A DNA stretch of 35,348 nucleotides from Algoriphagus sp. (GTDB taxonomy: Bacteria > Bacteroidota > Bacteroidia > Cytophagales > Cyclobacteriaceae). Location of the stretch: contig JAFMBQ010000003.1 of NCBI GenBank assembly GCA_017858365.1, positions 1 to 35,348 on the forward strand, read 5' to 3'. Positions 9,632 through 19,401 of the stretch are shown here, piece after piece. How positions within the stretch are numbered: the first letter of the stretch is position 1; every line of letters starts with the position of its first letter. Under the pieces are notes generated by a model. The model made no database searches, was not told the DNA's origin, and was given only the letters and a program-made list of their open reading frames with translations. Made by a program: the position numbers and the translations under genes.

Positions 9632-12600
9632 ATGAGAAACAACTATCTACCTAAAATAACTATCCGCTACATCGGGTTGTTATTTCTTATGCTTAGCATA
9701 AGCATTACGAGTTTTGGGCAGAGCCAACCTGTAACAGGTACAGTGATGTCTGAGCAAGAGCCAGTGCCTGGAGCATTGGTTCAGATAAAAGGAACCCAAA
9801 GGGGTACAATTACTGACATTGATGGCACTTTTTCAATCAATGCTGCATCGGGAGATATTCTCGTGGTGAGTTTTATTGGATACACCACCAAAGAAATCAC
9901 AGTTACAGGAGGACAGACCAATTTTACCATATCATTGGACTTATCTACCTCAGACCTATCTGAAGTGGTCGTAGTGGGATACGGTAGTCAAATCAAGAAA
10001 GAAGTGACTGGGGCCATCCAATCTGTTGGCGCCAAAGAACTTGCAGATTTGCCTGTTTCTTCAGTTGCTCAGAAACTGCAAGGACGACTAGCTGGTGTTC
10101 AAATTAATCAAACTACAGGTAAGCCTGGTCAAGGTATGAATGTGAGAATCAGGGGGCAGTTGTCTGTGTCTGGAGGTAGTTCTCCGCTATATGTAGTGGA
10201 TGGATTTCCAATTACAGGAGATATCAACGCAATAAACCCTGATGAGATCCAAGAAATTACAATCTTGAAAGATGCTGCTTCGACTTCACTTTATGGCTCT
10301 CGAGCTGCAAATGGGGTGGTTTTGATTACCACCAAAAAAGGCACTAAAGGTCAAACCAATGTTAATCTTAATGTTTTTACAGGATGGCAGACAGTTCCTG
10401 AGCGAGGTAGATTGGAAATGCTGGATGCTGAAGAATTTGCTCAATTTAAAAAAGAGTATTACACAGATGCAGGTCAGACCGTCCCGGATATTTTTCAAAA
10501 TCCAGCAGATTACCGGGGTAAAACCAATGATTGGTATGGAGCTATGTTGGAAACAGCTCCAGTCACTTCCTATAATTTGACTGTCACTTCTAATAAAGAG
10601 CGAGTGAATACCGCAATTATTGCGGGATTTTTTGACCAAAAAGGTGTGGTTAGAAATACTGATTACGAGCGATTCTCGCTTCGAATGAATACCGATTATA
10701 CCGTGTCAGACAAAGTAAGTATCGGTGTAAATGTGGCTCCAAGCTATGTGGTCGATAACACGCCTCAGACAGATGGATCTCGTGGAACTGGTATTTTATT
10801 CAATGCGCTCCATACTTGGCCGGTGATGCCGATTTATGAAGAAAATGGTGACTTGACTTCTTTCAATCGTTTCCCTTCCAATACTGGAAATATTTTCGCC
10901 TATCCAAACTGGCTCAGATCAGCTGATGAAATTACCAATGAGACCAAAGTGATCAATCTCTTAGCAAATACATATGTAGAGTGGAAGCCTATCAAAGGAC
11001 TTTCTTTGAAGTCCACTTTCAATACGGAGATCAGAAACTCCAATTACTTTTTCTTCAACCCATCCACTGCAACGAACCGAATCAACGTGGCGATTCCAAC
11101 GGTTGCAACGTCTGTTCGGGATGAGTTTCAGGATTTGTCTTGGTTGAATGAAAATATAGCAACTTATGGAAAGAGCGTAGGGGATCATAATTTTCAGGCT
11201 CTTTTAGGTTTTTCTAATCAGCGTTTCAGAAGCGATCGTACCAGAGTTGCTGCGGATACCTACGCAGATGATAGACTTCCTACTATCCAAGGCGCTATCA
11301 ATATCAATCGAGGTGGATCCATTTCAGATGTAAATGAATGGTCTCTTACTTCGGTTTTTTCTCGTCTGACATATAATTATAAGAGTAAATACCTATTTAC
11401 AGCATCTATTAGAGGTGATGGTTCTTCTCGATTTGGAGCAGATAATCGTTGGGGAGTTTTTCCTTCCACTTCAGTAGGATGGGTGCTTTCGGATGAAGGA
11501 TTTCTAAATACCAGTTCGGCTGTTTCCTTCACCAAGTTACGAGCAAGTTATGGTGTGACTGGTAACAATAACATTGGTAACTATACCCAATATGCCTTGG
11601 TCAATAATACGATCAATGCAGCTTTTGGAAATACAGTTTTCCCAGGAGCAGGAGTGACTTCCTTGAACAATTCAAACTTAGGTTGGGAAACTACCACACA
11701 GTTTGATATCGGATTAGACCTTGGGTTATTGGAAGATCGAATCACTTTTGTGTATGACTTCTATACAAAAAACACCACAAACTTACTCTACGCAGTACAG
11801 ATTCCTCAGGAATCAGGTTTTACTAATTTCAATGATAACATCGGTGAGATTAAGTTCTGGGGACATGAGTTTTCACTTACCTCGGTAAATACAACGGGCT
11901 CTTTCAGATGGACGACCAATGCAAACATATCTTTCAATAGAAATGAAGTTCTTGAATTGGCGGATGGGATCGATCGAGTTTACGGAAGCCAGCATATCAC
12001 ACAAGTTGGACAGCCATTTGGTCAATTTTACGGCTTAAAGAAATTAGGTAACTATGCTAATGCAGAAGATCTAGCTAATTCTCCGAAAATACCTGGTAGA
12101 TCAACAGTAGGAAGTATCAAATTACAAGATATCAATGGTGATGGCGTGATTACTAACGGCGGCGATAATGATGACCGAACCATCATCGGAAACCCATTCC
12201 CAGATTTCACATACGGTATCATCAACAATTTTGCATGGAAAAACTGGGATGCAAGTATTACAGCTTCTGGTTCGCAGGGTAATCAGCTTTACATGAGACA
12301 CCTTTACTCTACAGCTAACCTTGATGGAGTATTTAACATGGTGGCGAAAGTAGCAGATCGTTTTAGATCCCCTGAGAATCCTGGAGCTGGAATCTTTGGA
12401 ACCACAGTAGGTGGAGGAAACGTGACTGGAATTGAGCGTGACTGGAACAATAGCAACTTTGTCTATGATGCCTCTTATTTTACAATCAGAAATATCACAG
12501 TAGGGTATACGTTCAAAAATTTACCAAAAACATTTAAATCAGCTAGAATCTATGGTTCTGCACAGAATGTATGGGTATTCACAGACTACTGGGGAGGATC

Positions 12601-12724
12601 AAATCCTGAAGTTAGTATGCAAAATAACGGTCAAGGTGACGGCGGCAACCTAAGTCCAGGTGTGGACTTAGCTGGATATCCAATTCCTCGAACGATCACT
12701 TTTGGTGTTAATGTCACTTTCTAA
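9632..12724 (+). CDS. SusC/RagA-family TonB-linked outer membrane protein (copy 2)
   Basis: Complete signal peptide; CarboxypepD_reg-like domain nearly identical to copy 1; SEVVVVGYG; plug 'ITILKDAASTSLYGSRAANGVVLITTKKG'; C-terminal barrel ending in aromatic F. Confidence 0.96.
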   Translation: MRNNYLPKITIRYIGLLFLMLSISITSFGQSQPVTGTVMSEQEPVPGALVQIKGTQRGTITDIDGTFSINAASGDILVVSFIGYTTKEITVTGGQTNFTISLDLSTSDLSEVVVVGYGSQIKKEVTGAIQSVGAKELADLPVSSVAQKLQGRLAGVQINQTTGKPGQGMNVRIRGQLSVSGGSSPLYVVDGFPITGDINAINPDEIQEITILKDAASTSLYGSRAANGVVLITTKKGTKGQTNVNLNVFTGWQTVPERGRLEMLDAEEFAQFKKEYYTDAGQTVPDIFQNPADYRGKTNDWYGAMLETAPVTSYNLTVTSNKERVNTAIIAGFFDQKGVVRNTDYERFSLRMNTDYTVSDKVSIGVNVAPSYVVDNTPQTDGSRGTGILFNALHTWPVMPIYEENGDLTSFNRFPSNTGNIFAYPNWLRSADEITNETKVINLLANTYVEWKPIKGLSLKSTFNTEIRNSNYFFFNPSTATNRINVAIPTVATSVRDEFQDLSWLNENIATYGKSVGDHNFQALLGFSNQRFRSDRTRVAADTYADDRLPTIQGAININRGGSISDVNEWSLTSVFSRLTYNYKSKYLFTASIRGDGSSRFGADNRWGVFPSTSVGWVLSDEGFLNTSSAVSFTKLRASYGVTGNNNIGNYTQYALVNNTINAAFGNTVFPGAGVTSLNNSNLGWETTTQFDIGLDLGLLEDRITFVYDFYTKNTTNLLYAVQIPQESGFTNFNDNIGEIKFWGHEFSLTSVNTTGSFRWTTNANISFNRNEVLELADGIDRVYGSQHITQVGQPFGQFYGLKKLGNYANAEDLANSPKIPGRSTVGSIKLQDINGDGVITNGGDNDDRTIIGNPFPDFTYGIINNFAWKNWDASITASGSQGNQLYMRHLYSTANLDGVFNMVAKVADRFRSPENPGAGIFGTTVGGGNVTGIERDWNNSNFVYDASYFTIRNITVGYTFKNLPKTFKSARIYGSAQNVWVFTDYWGGSNPEVSMQNNGQGDGGNLSPGVDLAGYPIPRTITFGVNVTF

Positions 12725-12769
12725 TTTGAAGGATTTCACCTCATTTACTCATCTAAAAAGAAATAAAAA

Positions 12770-14278
12770 ATGAAAAAATATATCCTAGCCATATTAGTGA
12801 CAGCTTTTGCGCTAACTGGCTGTGAAGACTTTCTTACGGTAGTGCCAGAGACTCAATTGAGTTCGGCCACCTTTTTCAAAAATCAAACTGACTTTGAGCA
12901 AGCAGTCAATGCGGCCTATGTTCCACTGCGAACGATCATAAACGATCGTGCCTGGTTGCTTTCTGAAATGCACTCGGACAATACCTATTATGCTAGAAAT
13001 GTTCTCTTTGGAGCAACAGATAATCAAGAGGATTTGGCTGATTTCTCAGTTCCGGAATCTAACGGAACTACTGCTAATACCCACGTTCTGAATCAATGGA
13101 GACAGGATTACCTGATGATTTCTCGGGCCAATCAAATTCTTGTTTTGATCGATGATGTTGACTTTGATGCAGCTGCTAAAGCAAATGTAAAAGGTCAAGC
13201 CTTGTTTCTTAGAGCTTATGCCTATTTTGAATTGGCGCGTTACTTTGGAAGTGTTCCACTTCACTTGACTCCAGTTACTGTGAGGGGAGAAGCGGCTTTG
13301 CCATTGGCAACTGAGGTAGAAGTCTACAATCAAATCATCTCAGACTTGCAAGCTGCAGTTCCGCTTTTACCAAATAAATCAAAGCAGGTTCCAGGTCGGG
13401 TTACCGAAGGAGCTGCGAGAACTCTACTTGCAAATGTTTACATGAACCAAAAGAAGTGGACCGAAGCGGAACAGATTTTAACTCCAGTATTGACTCAAGG
13501 CTATGGATTGATGACGAACTATGAAATGGCATTCCCTGGTAATACAGCTAATAAAAATAATATGGAATCTGTTTTTGAAGTACAGTTTCTAGAAGGAGCT
13601 GCGGGCCTAAATGGAAATTTCATTTATCAGTTTATGCCTAGACCCATCAGTGCTTCAGAACTAACCCCGATTATGGGCACAAGTAATGCACAGAATATTG
13701 ATGGAGAAGGAAATAATATCCCCACTCCTGACATCATTGCTGCCTATGAGGCAGGCGACTTAAGAAAAGACGCCTCAATCGGGAATGTGTTTCTTGCTGG
13801 TAGTTTCAGAGCTGACAAAAATTACCCATATATTAAGAAGCATGCGAAGACTCATTCCCAGCATAATAATACGGGTACCAATTGGGTAGTCTATCGTTAT
13901 GCTGAGGTATTGTTGTTCATGGCAGAAGTACTAAATGAGCAAGGAAAAACAGGCGAAGCCATTGGGTATTTAAACCAAATCAGGCAACGAGCTGGGCTGC
14001 AAAACACCACAGCAGCTGGTCAAGTAGCAGTTCGAGAGGCAATTTTCAAGGAGCGAAGAGTAGAATTAGCTTTTGAAAATAAGCGATGGTTTGATATTAC
14101 TAGAACTGACAGAATTCAGGAAATCATAGTGCCTTATGGTCAGCGAATCATTGCTAATCCCCTTGACTACTATTATCCACCGATTGCAGGTGCAGTTCCA
14201 AGAAGTAACGCATTTACAAATATCAAGAAGTTCTATGCTTATCCAGCAGCAGAATCTGACTTGAGTCCTAATTTCTAA
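12770..14278 (+). CDS. SusD/RagB-family lipoprotein (copy 2)
   Basis: Lipobox LTGC; 'GQALFLRAYAYFELARYFGSVPL', 'KERRVELAFENKRWFDITRT'; follows susC2. Confidence 0.95.
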   Translation: MKKYILAILVTAFALTGCEDFLTVVPETQLSSATFFKNQTDFEQAVNAAYVPLRTIINDRAWLLSEMHSDNTYYARNVLFGATDNQEDLADFSVPESNGTTANTHVLNQWRQDYLMISRANQILVLIDDVDFDAAAKANVKGQALFLRAYAYFELARYFGSVPLHLTPVTVRGEAALPLATEVEVYNQIISDLQAAVPLLPNKSKQVPGRVTEGAARTLLANVYMNQKKWTEAEQILTPVLTQGYGLMTNYEMAFPGNTANKNNMESVFEVQFLEGAAGLNGNFIYQFMPRPISASELTPIMGTSNAQNIDGEGNNIPTPDIIAAYEAGDLRKDASIGNVFLAGSFRADKNYPYIKKHAKTHSQHNNTGTNWVVYRYAEVLLFMAEVLNEQGKTGEAIGYLNQIRQRAGLQNTTAAGQVAVREAIFKERRVELAFENKRWFDITRTDRIQEIIVPYGQRIIANPLDYYYPPIAGAVPRSNAFTNIKKFYAYPAAESDLSPNF

Positions 14279-14300
14279 GTTGGTTTTCTTAATCAGATAG

Positions 14301-14350
14301 CCCAGCCAGATCGGTGAGTTACTCACTGATAATGGTTGGGTTATTTTCTT
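14301..14350 (+). terminator. Probable rho-independent terminator after susD2
   Basis: CCCAGCCA...GTGAGT/ACTCAC...TGGTTGGG stem followed by TTATTTTCTT. Confidence 0.6.
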
Positions 14351-14363
14351 TAAGCATGTTATG

Positions 14364-14384
14364 GCAGGATAGTTTTTTATCCCG
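14364..14384. promoter_or_regulatory. Putative operator-like palindrome upstream of heme lipoprotein gene
   Basis: GCAGGATAGTTTTTTATCCCGC: GCAGGATA half-site plus inverted GCGGGATA; shares the half-site with the susC promoter motifs. Confidence 0.35.
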
Positions 14385-14473
14385 CTTGTAGTAAATAGCT
14401 CACTAGGTGAATGATAAATTGTTATCTTAATATCCATCAACCATTTCAATGAAATCCAATAACCCAAAAGTAT

Positions 14474-17146
14474 ATGATCATCAAATCTTTTCTTAAAACC
14501 CTTTTCCTGAGTGCGGTGGTGCTCACCGTAGTGGTTTCCTGTGCCAAAAAAGAAGAAGCTCCGCTCGATCCCAAAGTGGCCAAACTCAAGCTTCCAGATG
14601 GATTCAAAGCTGAGCATATTTATAGTCCAGGAGATTTGGATCAAGGCTCTTGGGTAGCGATGACTTTTGATGACAAAAATCGACTAATCACTGCTGATCA
14701 ATATGGCTTTCTCTATCGGTTGGAGATTCCTCCCATCGGATCGGATTCCTTAGCTCCCAAAATCGAAAAGTTAATTATCGGTAATGTGGCCGAACCCCAA
14801 GTGGGAATGGGCTATGCGCAGGGATTGCTTTATGCATTCAATAGCATTTACGTGATGGTAAATCATAATGGAAATGAGACCTTCAAAGAAAGTACTGGAC
14901 TCTATCGAATTCAGGATTTGGATGGAGATGATCAATATGAGACAGTGACCACCATCAAACTTTTTACTGGCCAGCCAGGAGAGCATGGACCGCATTCGAT
15001 CAAGATTTCCCCAGATGGAAAATCACTTTACATGGTCGCAGGGAATCACGTGGACGTCCCTGAAATGGATGCCTATCGACTTCCAAGAGTTTGGAATGAG
15101 GATAATTTATTCCCAGAGATCAAGGATCCTCGAGGTCATGCGAATTCAAGAATGGCACCAGGAGGATGGGTGGCAAATTTTGCGCCGGATGGATCCTACT
15201 TTGAGCTAATTTCCGCAGGCTACAGAAATCCTTTCGATATCGCTTTCAATGAAGCAGGAGATTTATTTACCTACGATTCGGATATGGAGTGGGACTTTGG
15301 AATGCCTTGGTATCGACCAACTCGAATCTGTCATGTGACTAGTGGATCAGAATATGGCTGGAGAACTGGAAACCAAAAATGGTCACCTCTTTATCCTGAC
15401 AATCTTCCTGCAACCATCAATATCGGTCAGGGTTCTCCTACAAACGTCATGTTTGGCACTGGAGCTAATTTTCCAGAAAAATATCAAAAAGCACTTTATG
15501 CTTTCGACTGGAGTTTTGGAATTATTTATGCCTTCGAGTTGAAGCCAAATGGAGCGACTTATGAAGCGACTGCAGAAGAATTTATTTCTGGTTCTCCACT
15601 TCCATTGACAGACGGAACCATCGGCCCTGATGGCGCGATGTATTTCATGACAGGTGGTCGAAGATTGGAATCAGATCTCTATAGAGTGTATTACGATGGA
15701 GAGGTAGAGAAAAATATAAAACCACTCCAAGTGGCTGATCTGCCTGCCGAAAATAAGTTGAGAAGAGAATTGGAAGAATTTCACAAGGATGGAGCTCCTT
15801 CAGAAGGTTTGGAAAAAGCTTGGGCTAATTTGGATCACGCTGATCGATTTGTCCAATATGCTGCTCGAATAGCTTTGGAGCATCAGCCAATTGATTCTTG
15901 GAAAGTAAAAGCCCTTGAAGAGCAAAATCCTGTCAAACTTACTCAGGCAATGATTGCCATGGCAAGACATAGTGAAAAAGGGGCAGGTACTCCGATGGTT
16001 CAAGTACTAATGGGAATCGACTACTCGAAACTTAACGAAAAAGAAAAGCAGGATTTACTTCGGGCGTTCGAGTTGATCCTTTACCGTCAGGGCGAACCGG
16101 CTGCAAATGTAAAAAGCCAGCTGGTTGCTTATTTGGATGGTAATTTCCCTGCTAATAATAACAATCTAGATCGTGAGCTGAGCAAATTATTGGTTTACCT
16201 AGATGCGCCGGACGGTGTGTCGAAGACGCTGGCTTTGCTTGAAAATGCGAAAGATGATCCTGACTATCAGAAGACTTTCACCTCATCGTCGGATCTTATC
16301 ATGCGAAATCCTCAGTACGGATTGGACATTGCGAATATGCTTGCCAATGTACCACCAGCACAGCAGACCTATTTGGCCACTGTTTTGGGTGGAGCCGAAG
16401 CAGGCTGGACACCTGAATTGCATGAGAAATACTTCACGTGGATTCAGGATGCCTTCAAATACAAAGGAGGTAGAAGCTATGTAGGCTTTATTGATCGCGC
16501 AAGAAAAATGGCTTTGACGCATGTGGCGAAAGCTGACTTTGATAAATACAATGAACTTTCTGGTGCATCCATGTTGACGAGCAGTGGAAATGATCTTGCA
16601 GAAACTACTATTCAGCCAGAAGGTCCAGGTAAAAGATGGACAGTTGAAGAAGCCTTACCAGTAGTGGAAGTCCTCAGTGGGCGAGACTTGGTGAGAGGAA
16701 AGGCGATGTATGTGGCTACGCTTTGTCAGTCTTGCCATACGATGCAAGGCGAAGGTGGAGTGATCGGTCCTGATCTTAGTCAACTGGGAACAAGATTCTC
16801 TCCAAAGGATATTTTAAATGCGACAATCAATCCTAGTGATGAGATCTCAGAGCAATATGAGGCTACCATCCTAGAGTTAAAAACTGGAGGATCAGTCGTA
16901 GGTCGATTGACCAATGAGGATGATGCCAATTACTATGTGTCACAAAATCCATTTGCACCAGATGTAATCCGGACCGTTGCTAAAACTGAGGTGAAGAGTA
17001 CCAAAGTGTCTGAGGTGTCCACCATGCTTCCTGGAATGATCAATAGACTCAATGAAGAAGAATTGAAGGATTTGATGGCGTATTTAATTTCCGGAGGAAA
17101 TCCAAATCATGAAGTCTATCAGAATAAAGCAACTGCACAGAAATGA
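14474..17146 (+). CDS. PVC-type membrane-bound dehydrogenase-domain / c-type cytochrome lipoprotein
   Basis: Lipobox VVVSC; beta-propeller-like region 'SGSEYGWRTGNQKWSPLYPDNLPATINIGQGSPTNVMFGTGANFPEKYQKALYAFDWSFGIIYAF'; C-terminal heme motif CQSCH with 'GPDLSQLGTRFSPKDILNATINPSDEISEQYE'. Confidence 0.9.
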   Translation: MIIKSFLKTLFLSAVVLTVVVSCAKKEEAPLDPKVAKLKLPDGFKAEHIYSPGDLDQGSWVAMTFDDKNRLITADQYGFLYRLEIPPIGSDSLAPKIEKLIIGNVAEPQVGMGYAQGLLYAFNSIYVMVNHNGNETFKESTGLYRIQDLDGDDQYETVTTIKLFTGQPGEHGPHSIKISPDGKSLYMVAGNHVDVPEMDAYRLPRVWNEDNLFPEIKDPRGHANSRMAPGGWVANFAPDGSYFELISAGYRNPFDIAFNEAGDLFTYDSDMEWDFGMPWYRPTRICHVTSGSEYGWRTGNQKWSPLYPDNLPATINIGQGSPTNVMFGTGANFPEKYQKALYAFDWSFGIIYAFELKPNGATYEATAEEFISGSPLPLTDGTIGPDGAMYFMTGGRRLESDLYRVYYDGEVEKNIKPLQVADLPAENKLRRELEEFHKDGAPSEGLEKAWANLDHADRFVQYAARIALEHQPIDSWKVKALEEQNPVKLTQAMIAMARHSEKGAGTPMVQVLMGIDYSKLNEKEKQDLLRAFELILYRQGEPAANVKSQLVAYLDGNFPANNNNLDRELSKLLVYLDAPDGVSKTLALLENAKDDPDYQKTFTSSSDLIMRNPQYGLDIANMLANVPPAQQTYLATVLGGAEAGWTPELHEKYFTWIQDAFKYKGGRSYVGFIDRARKMALTHVAKADFDKYNELSGASMLTSSGNDLAETTIQPEGPGKRWTVEEALPVVEVLSGRDLVRGKAMYVATLCQSCHTMQGEGGVIGPDLSQLGTRFSPKDILNATINPSDEISEQYEATILELKTGGSVVGRLTNEDDANYYVSQNPFAPDVIRTVAKTEVKSTKVSEVSTMLPGMINRLNEEELKDLMAYLISGGNPNHEVYQNKATAQK

Positions 17147-17961
17147 AACTCCAATTTTTAAAGAAATATCTACTTCTTGAGGCAGCTGCTGCTGTAATGG
17201 TTCTTGGCTATTACGGAATCGAATCAGCATTTCCTCCCTATGAAAGTAGCGATCAGTCAGTAGTTGCTTCTCAGTTTGAATCTGCTCAAAAAGGTTTCAA
17301 ACCCATTTTTGATGGCAAAACCCTAAAAGGATGGGAGGGAGATCCAACTTACTGGTCGGTTAAAGACGGATCAATCGTTGGGATTATCACTCCAGAGACT
17401 TTATTGAAAGCCAATACCTTCTTGATTTGGACCGGTGGAGAAGTGGCAGATTTTGAACTGAAAGGAGAGTTTCGGATCTCAGAATCTGGCAATTCTGGAA
17501 TCAATTACCGAAGCGATCGTGTCGCTGAAGTTCCCTTTGCGCTTCGAGGATATCAAGCAGATATCGACGGTAAAAATACCTATACCGGTCAAAATTACGA
17601 GGAGCGAAAGCGGACAACTTTAGCTTATCGAGGTCAGCAAACAAAGATTACTTCTCAGCCAGATGATACGCCTGTTCTACGTGATTTTGTAGAGCGGAAT
17701 GCCTGGAAAGGTTTGAACCTGGAAAAAGATCTGGGAGACCGAGCTGAATTGGGATCTAAGATCAAAAAAGAAGACTGGAATGAGATTCATCTCATCGTAA
17801 AAGGAAATGTCATGCAACACTTTGTCAATGGAATCCTGATGAGTGAAGTCCATGACGAGGACTCAAAAAACCGGATGATGTCCGGCTTGCTCGGCGTGCA
17901 AGTACATGTCGGCCCACCGATGAAGGTGGAGTACCGCAAACTGATGCTCAAAAAACTCTGA
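17143..17961 (+). CDS. DUF1080 / 3-keto-disaccharide hydrolase-like protein
   Basis: 'FKPIFDGKTLKGWEGDPTYWSVKDGSIVG', 'SGNSGINYRSDRV', 'KEDWNEIHLIVKGNVMQHFVNGILMSEV'; start overlaps the upstream stop by 4 bp (ATGA), so translationally coupled. Confidence 0.9.
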   Translation: MKLQFLKKYLLLEAAAAVMVLGYYGIESAFPPYESSDQSVVASQFESAQKGFKPIFDGKTLKGWEGDPTYWSVKDGSIVGIITPETLLKANTFLIWTGGEVADFELKGEFRISESGNSGINYRSDRVAEVPFALRGYQADIDGKNTYTGQNYEERKRTTLAYRGQQTKITSQPDDTPVLRDFVERNAWKGLNLEKDLGDRAELGSKIKKEDWNEIHLIVKGNVMQHFVNGILMSEVHDEDSKNRMMSGLLGVQVHVGPPMKVEYRKLMLKKL

Positions 17962-17969
17962 TTGGGTTT

Positions 17970-18004
17970 AAGGATTCATTCTTCGGAATGGATCCTTTTT
18001 TTTT
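17970..18004 (+). terminator. Rho-independent terminator after the DUF1080 gene
   Basis: AAGGATTCATTC TTC GGAATGGATCC stem followed by a run of T. Confidence 0.7.
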
Positions 18005-18074
18005 GACTAGTGGCAGTTTTTCTTGCTCCAATTTTTTATAACTTAAAATCAAATCCTCGGACCTACCATATAGC

Positions 18075-18094
18075 GCAGGATAGTGTAGGAGGGG
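18075..18094. promoter_or_regulatory. Putative operator upstream of the DUF4432 operon
   Basis: GCAGGATAGTGTAGGAGGGG matches GCAGGATAGTGCAGGATAGG at 17 of 20 positions by eye. Confidence 0.45.
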
Positions 18095-18129
18095 CTTTTT
18101 TATAGATTGAATCCCTACAAATACCCAAG

Positions 18130-19185
18130 ATGAATCCAAAAAATCTAGCTAGCTGGAAACACAAGCTTTCGAATACGCAGCAAATCGGAGGAATTGAAAC
18201 CTCAATTCTTGACAATGGAGCTGGAAAAGGAACCCGAATTGCCTGGATTAATACAGGAACCGGTCTTCGCTACAAAGTGGTGCTGGATCGTGGGATGGAT
18301 ATTCTTGATGCTTTTTTCAATGAAAATAGTCTGGCCTGGACCTCCCATGCGGGAGGCCTTGCACCCCAACCCTTTTCCAATCAGGGAATCGACTGGTTGC
18401 GCACGTTCGGTGGAGGATTAGTAACCACCTGCGGCTTATCAAATGCTGGCCCTCCTAATTCAGATGAAAGTGGTTCTAGAGGTCTCCACGGTAATTATTC
18501 GAATACTCAGGCAGAATTGGTCTCGATTAAGCAGCCTGATATTTTCTCTGGGGATCTAAGTTTTGAGATCGTAGGGAAAGTAAGAGAATCCACCACTTTT
18601 GGTCCAAGTTTGGAAATGATACGAAGTATTTCCGGGAGTTTGGGTTCAGCAGAAATCCACCTCAAAGACTCCGTAGTAAATCGCGGAAATACTCCTGCAC
18701 CGCACATGCTTTTGTATCATATCAATTGTGGTTGGCCCCTGATCGATGAAGGAACTCGCATCATTTGGAAAGGGGATAAAAAGCCAAAAGCAACTGACGC
18801 AAATAATACGGATTTCAATCTCAAACATGAGTTTACCCGCTGCGCAGCACCCATGGATGAACATGCGGGATTTGGTGAAGATGTGGCATTCATCGACCCC
18901 AAAGCTGATTCAAATGATCATGTGACTTGCGGCTATGCAAATGATATCTTGGGACTGGGGTTGAAAATTGAGTTTCAAAAATCTCAACTCCCTTGGTTGA
19001 TTAATTGGCAGCACTGGGGAAAAAATGAATACGTGACAGCTCTTGAACCAGCAACTCATCCGCCGATCGGTCAGGCAAATGCCCGAGCAGATGGCAGCTT
19101 GATCTTATTAGAACCAGGAGAAAAGCGAGAATATGAGTTGAAGCTTTCGGTTTTGACAGGAGAAAAAGTGAAGGGATTTATTTGA
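18130..19185 (+). CDS. DUF4432 / aldose 1-epimerase-like protein
   Basis: 'GAGKGTRIAWINTGTGLRYKVVLDRGMDILDAFF', 'GLHGNYSNTQAE', 'LLYHINCGWPLIDEGTRI'; no signal peptide. Confidence 0.8.
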   Translation: MNPKNLASWKHKLSNTQQIGGIETSILDNGAGKGTRIAWINTGTGLRYKVVLDRGMDILDAFFNENSLAWTSHAGGLAPQPFSNQGIDWLRTFGGGLVTTCGLSNAGPPNSDESGSRGLHGNYSNTQAELVSIKQPDIFSGDLSFEIVGKVRESTTFGPSLEMIRSISGSLGSAEIHLKDSVVNRGNTPAPHMLLYHINCGWPLIDEGTRIIWKGDKKPKATDANNTDFNLKHEFTRCAAPMDEHAGFGEDVAFIDPKADSNDHVTCGYANDILGLGLKIEFQKSQLPWLINWQHWGKNEYVTALEPATHPPIGQANARADGSLILLEPGEKREYELKLSVLTGEKVKGFI

Positions 19186-19401
19186 TTTAAGATATACGAT
19201 ATATGATTTACGACATTTCCGAGGGATCAAGCAACCATGAAAACCAAGACAACCATGACCGCATTTAAATATCGAAAATCGAATGTTAAATGATTAAGCA
19301 GAGACGAATCCAACTGCGACAACAATACAACAACAAATTCTTCAAATTAACCTGAACGAAGAATCTAAATAAAAATCTGACATCATAAATCATATATAAA
19401 A

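Noticed and set aside
10286-10639. 117-aa minus-strand ORF inside susC2
   Set aside because: Antisense to a strong coding sequence, with no independent support.
14066-14644. 192-aa minus-strand ORF across the susD2 3' end and intergenic region
   Set aside because: Runs antisense through susD2, a terminator and the next gene's start; the translation has no recognisable domain or coding character.
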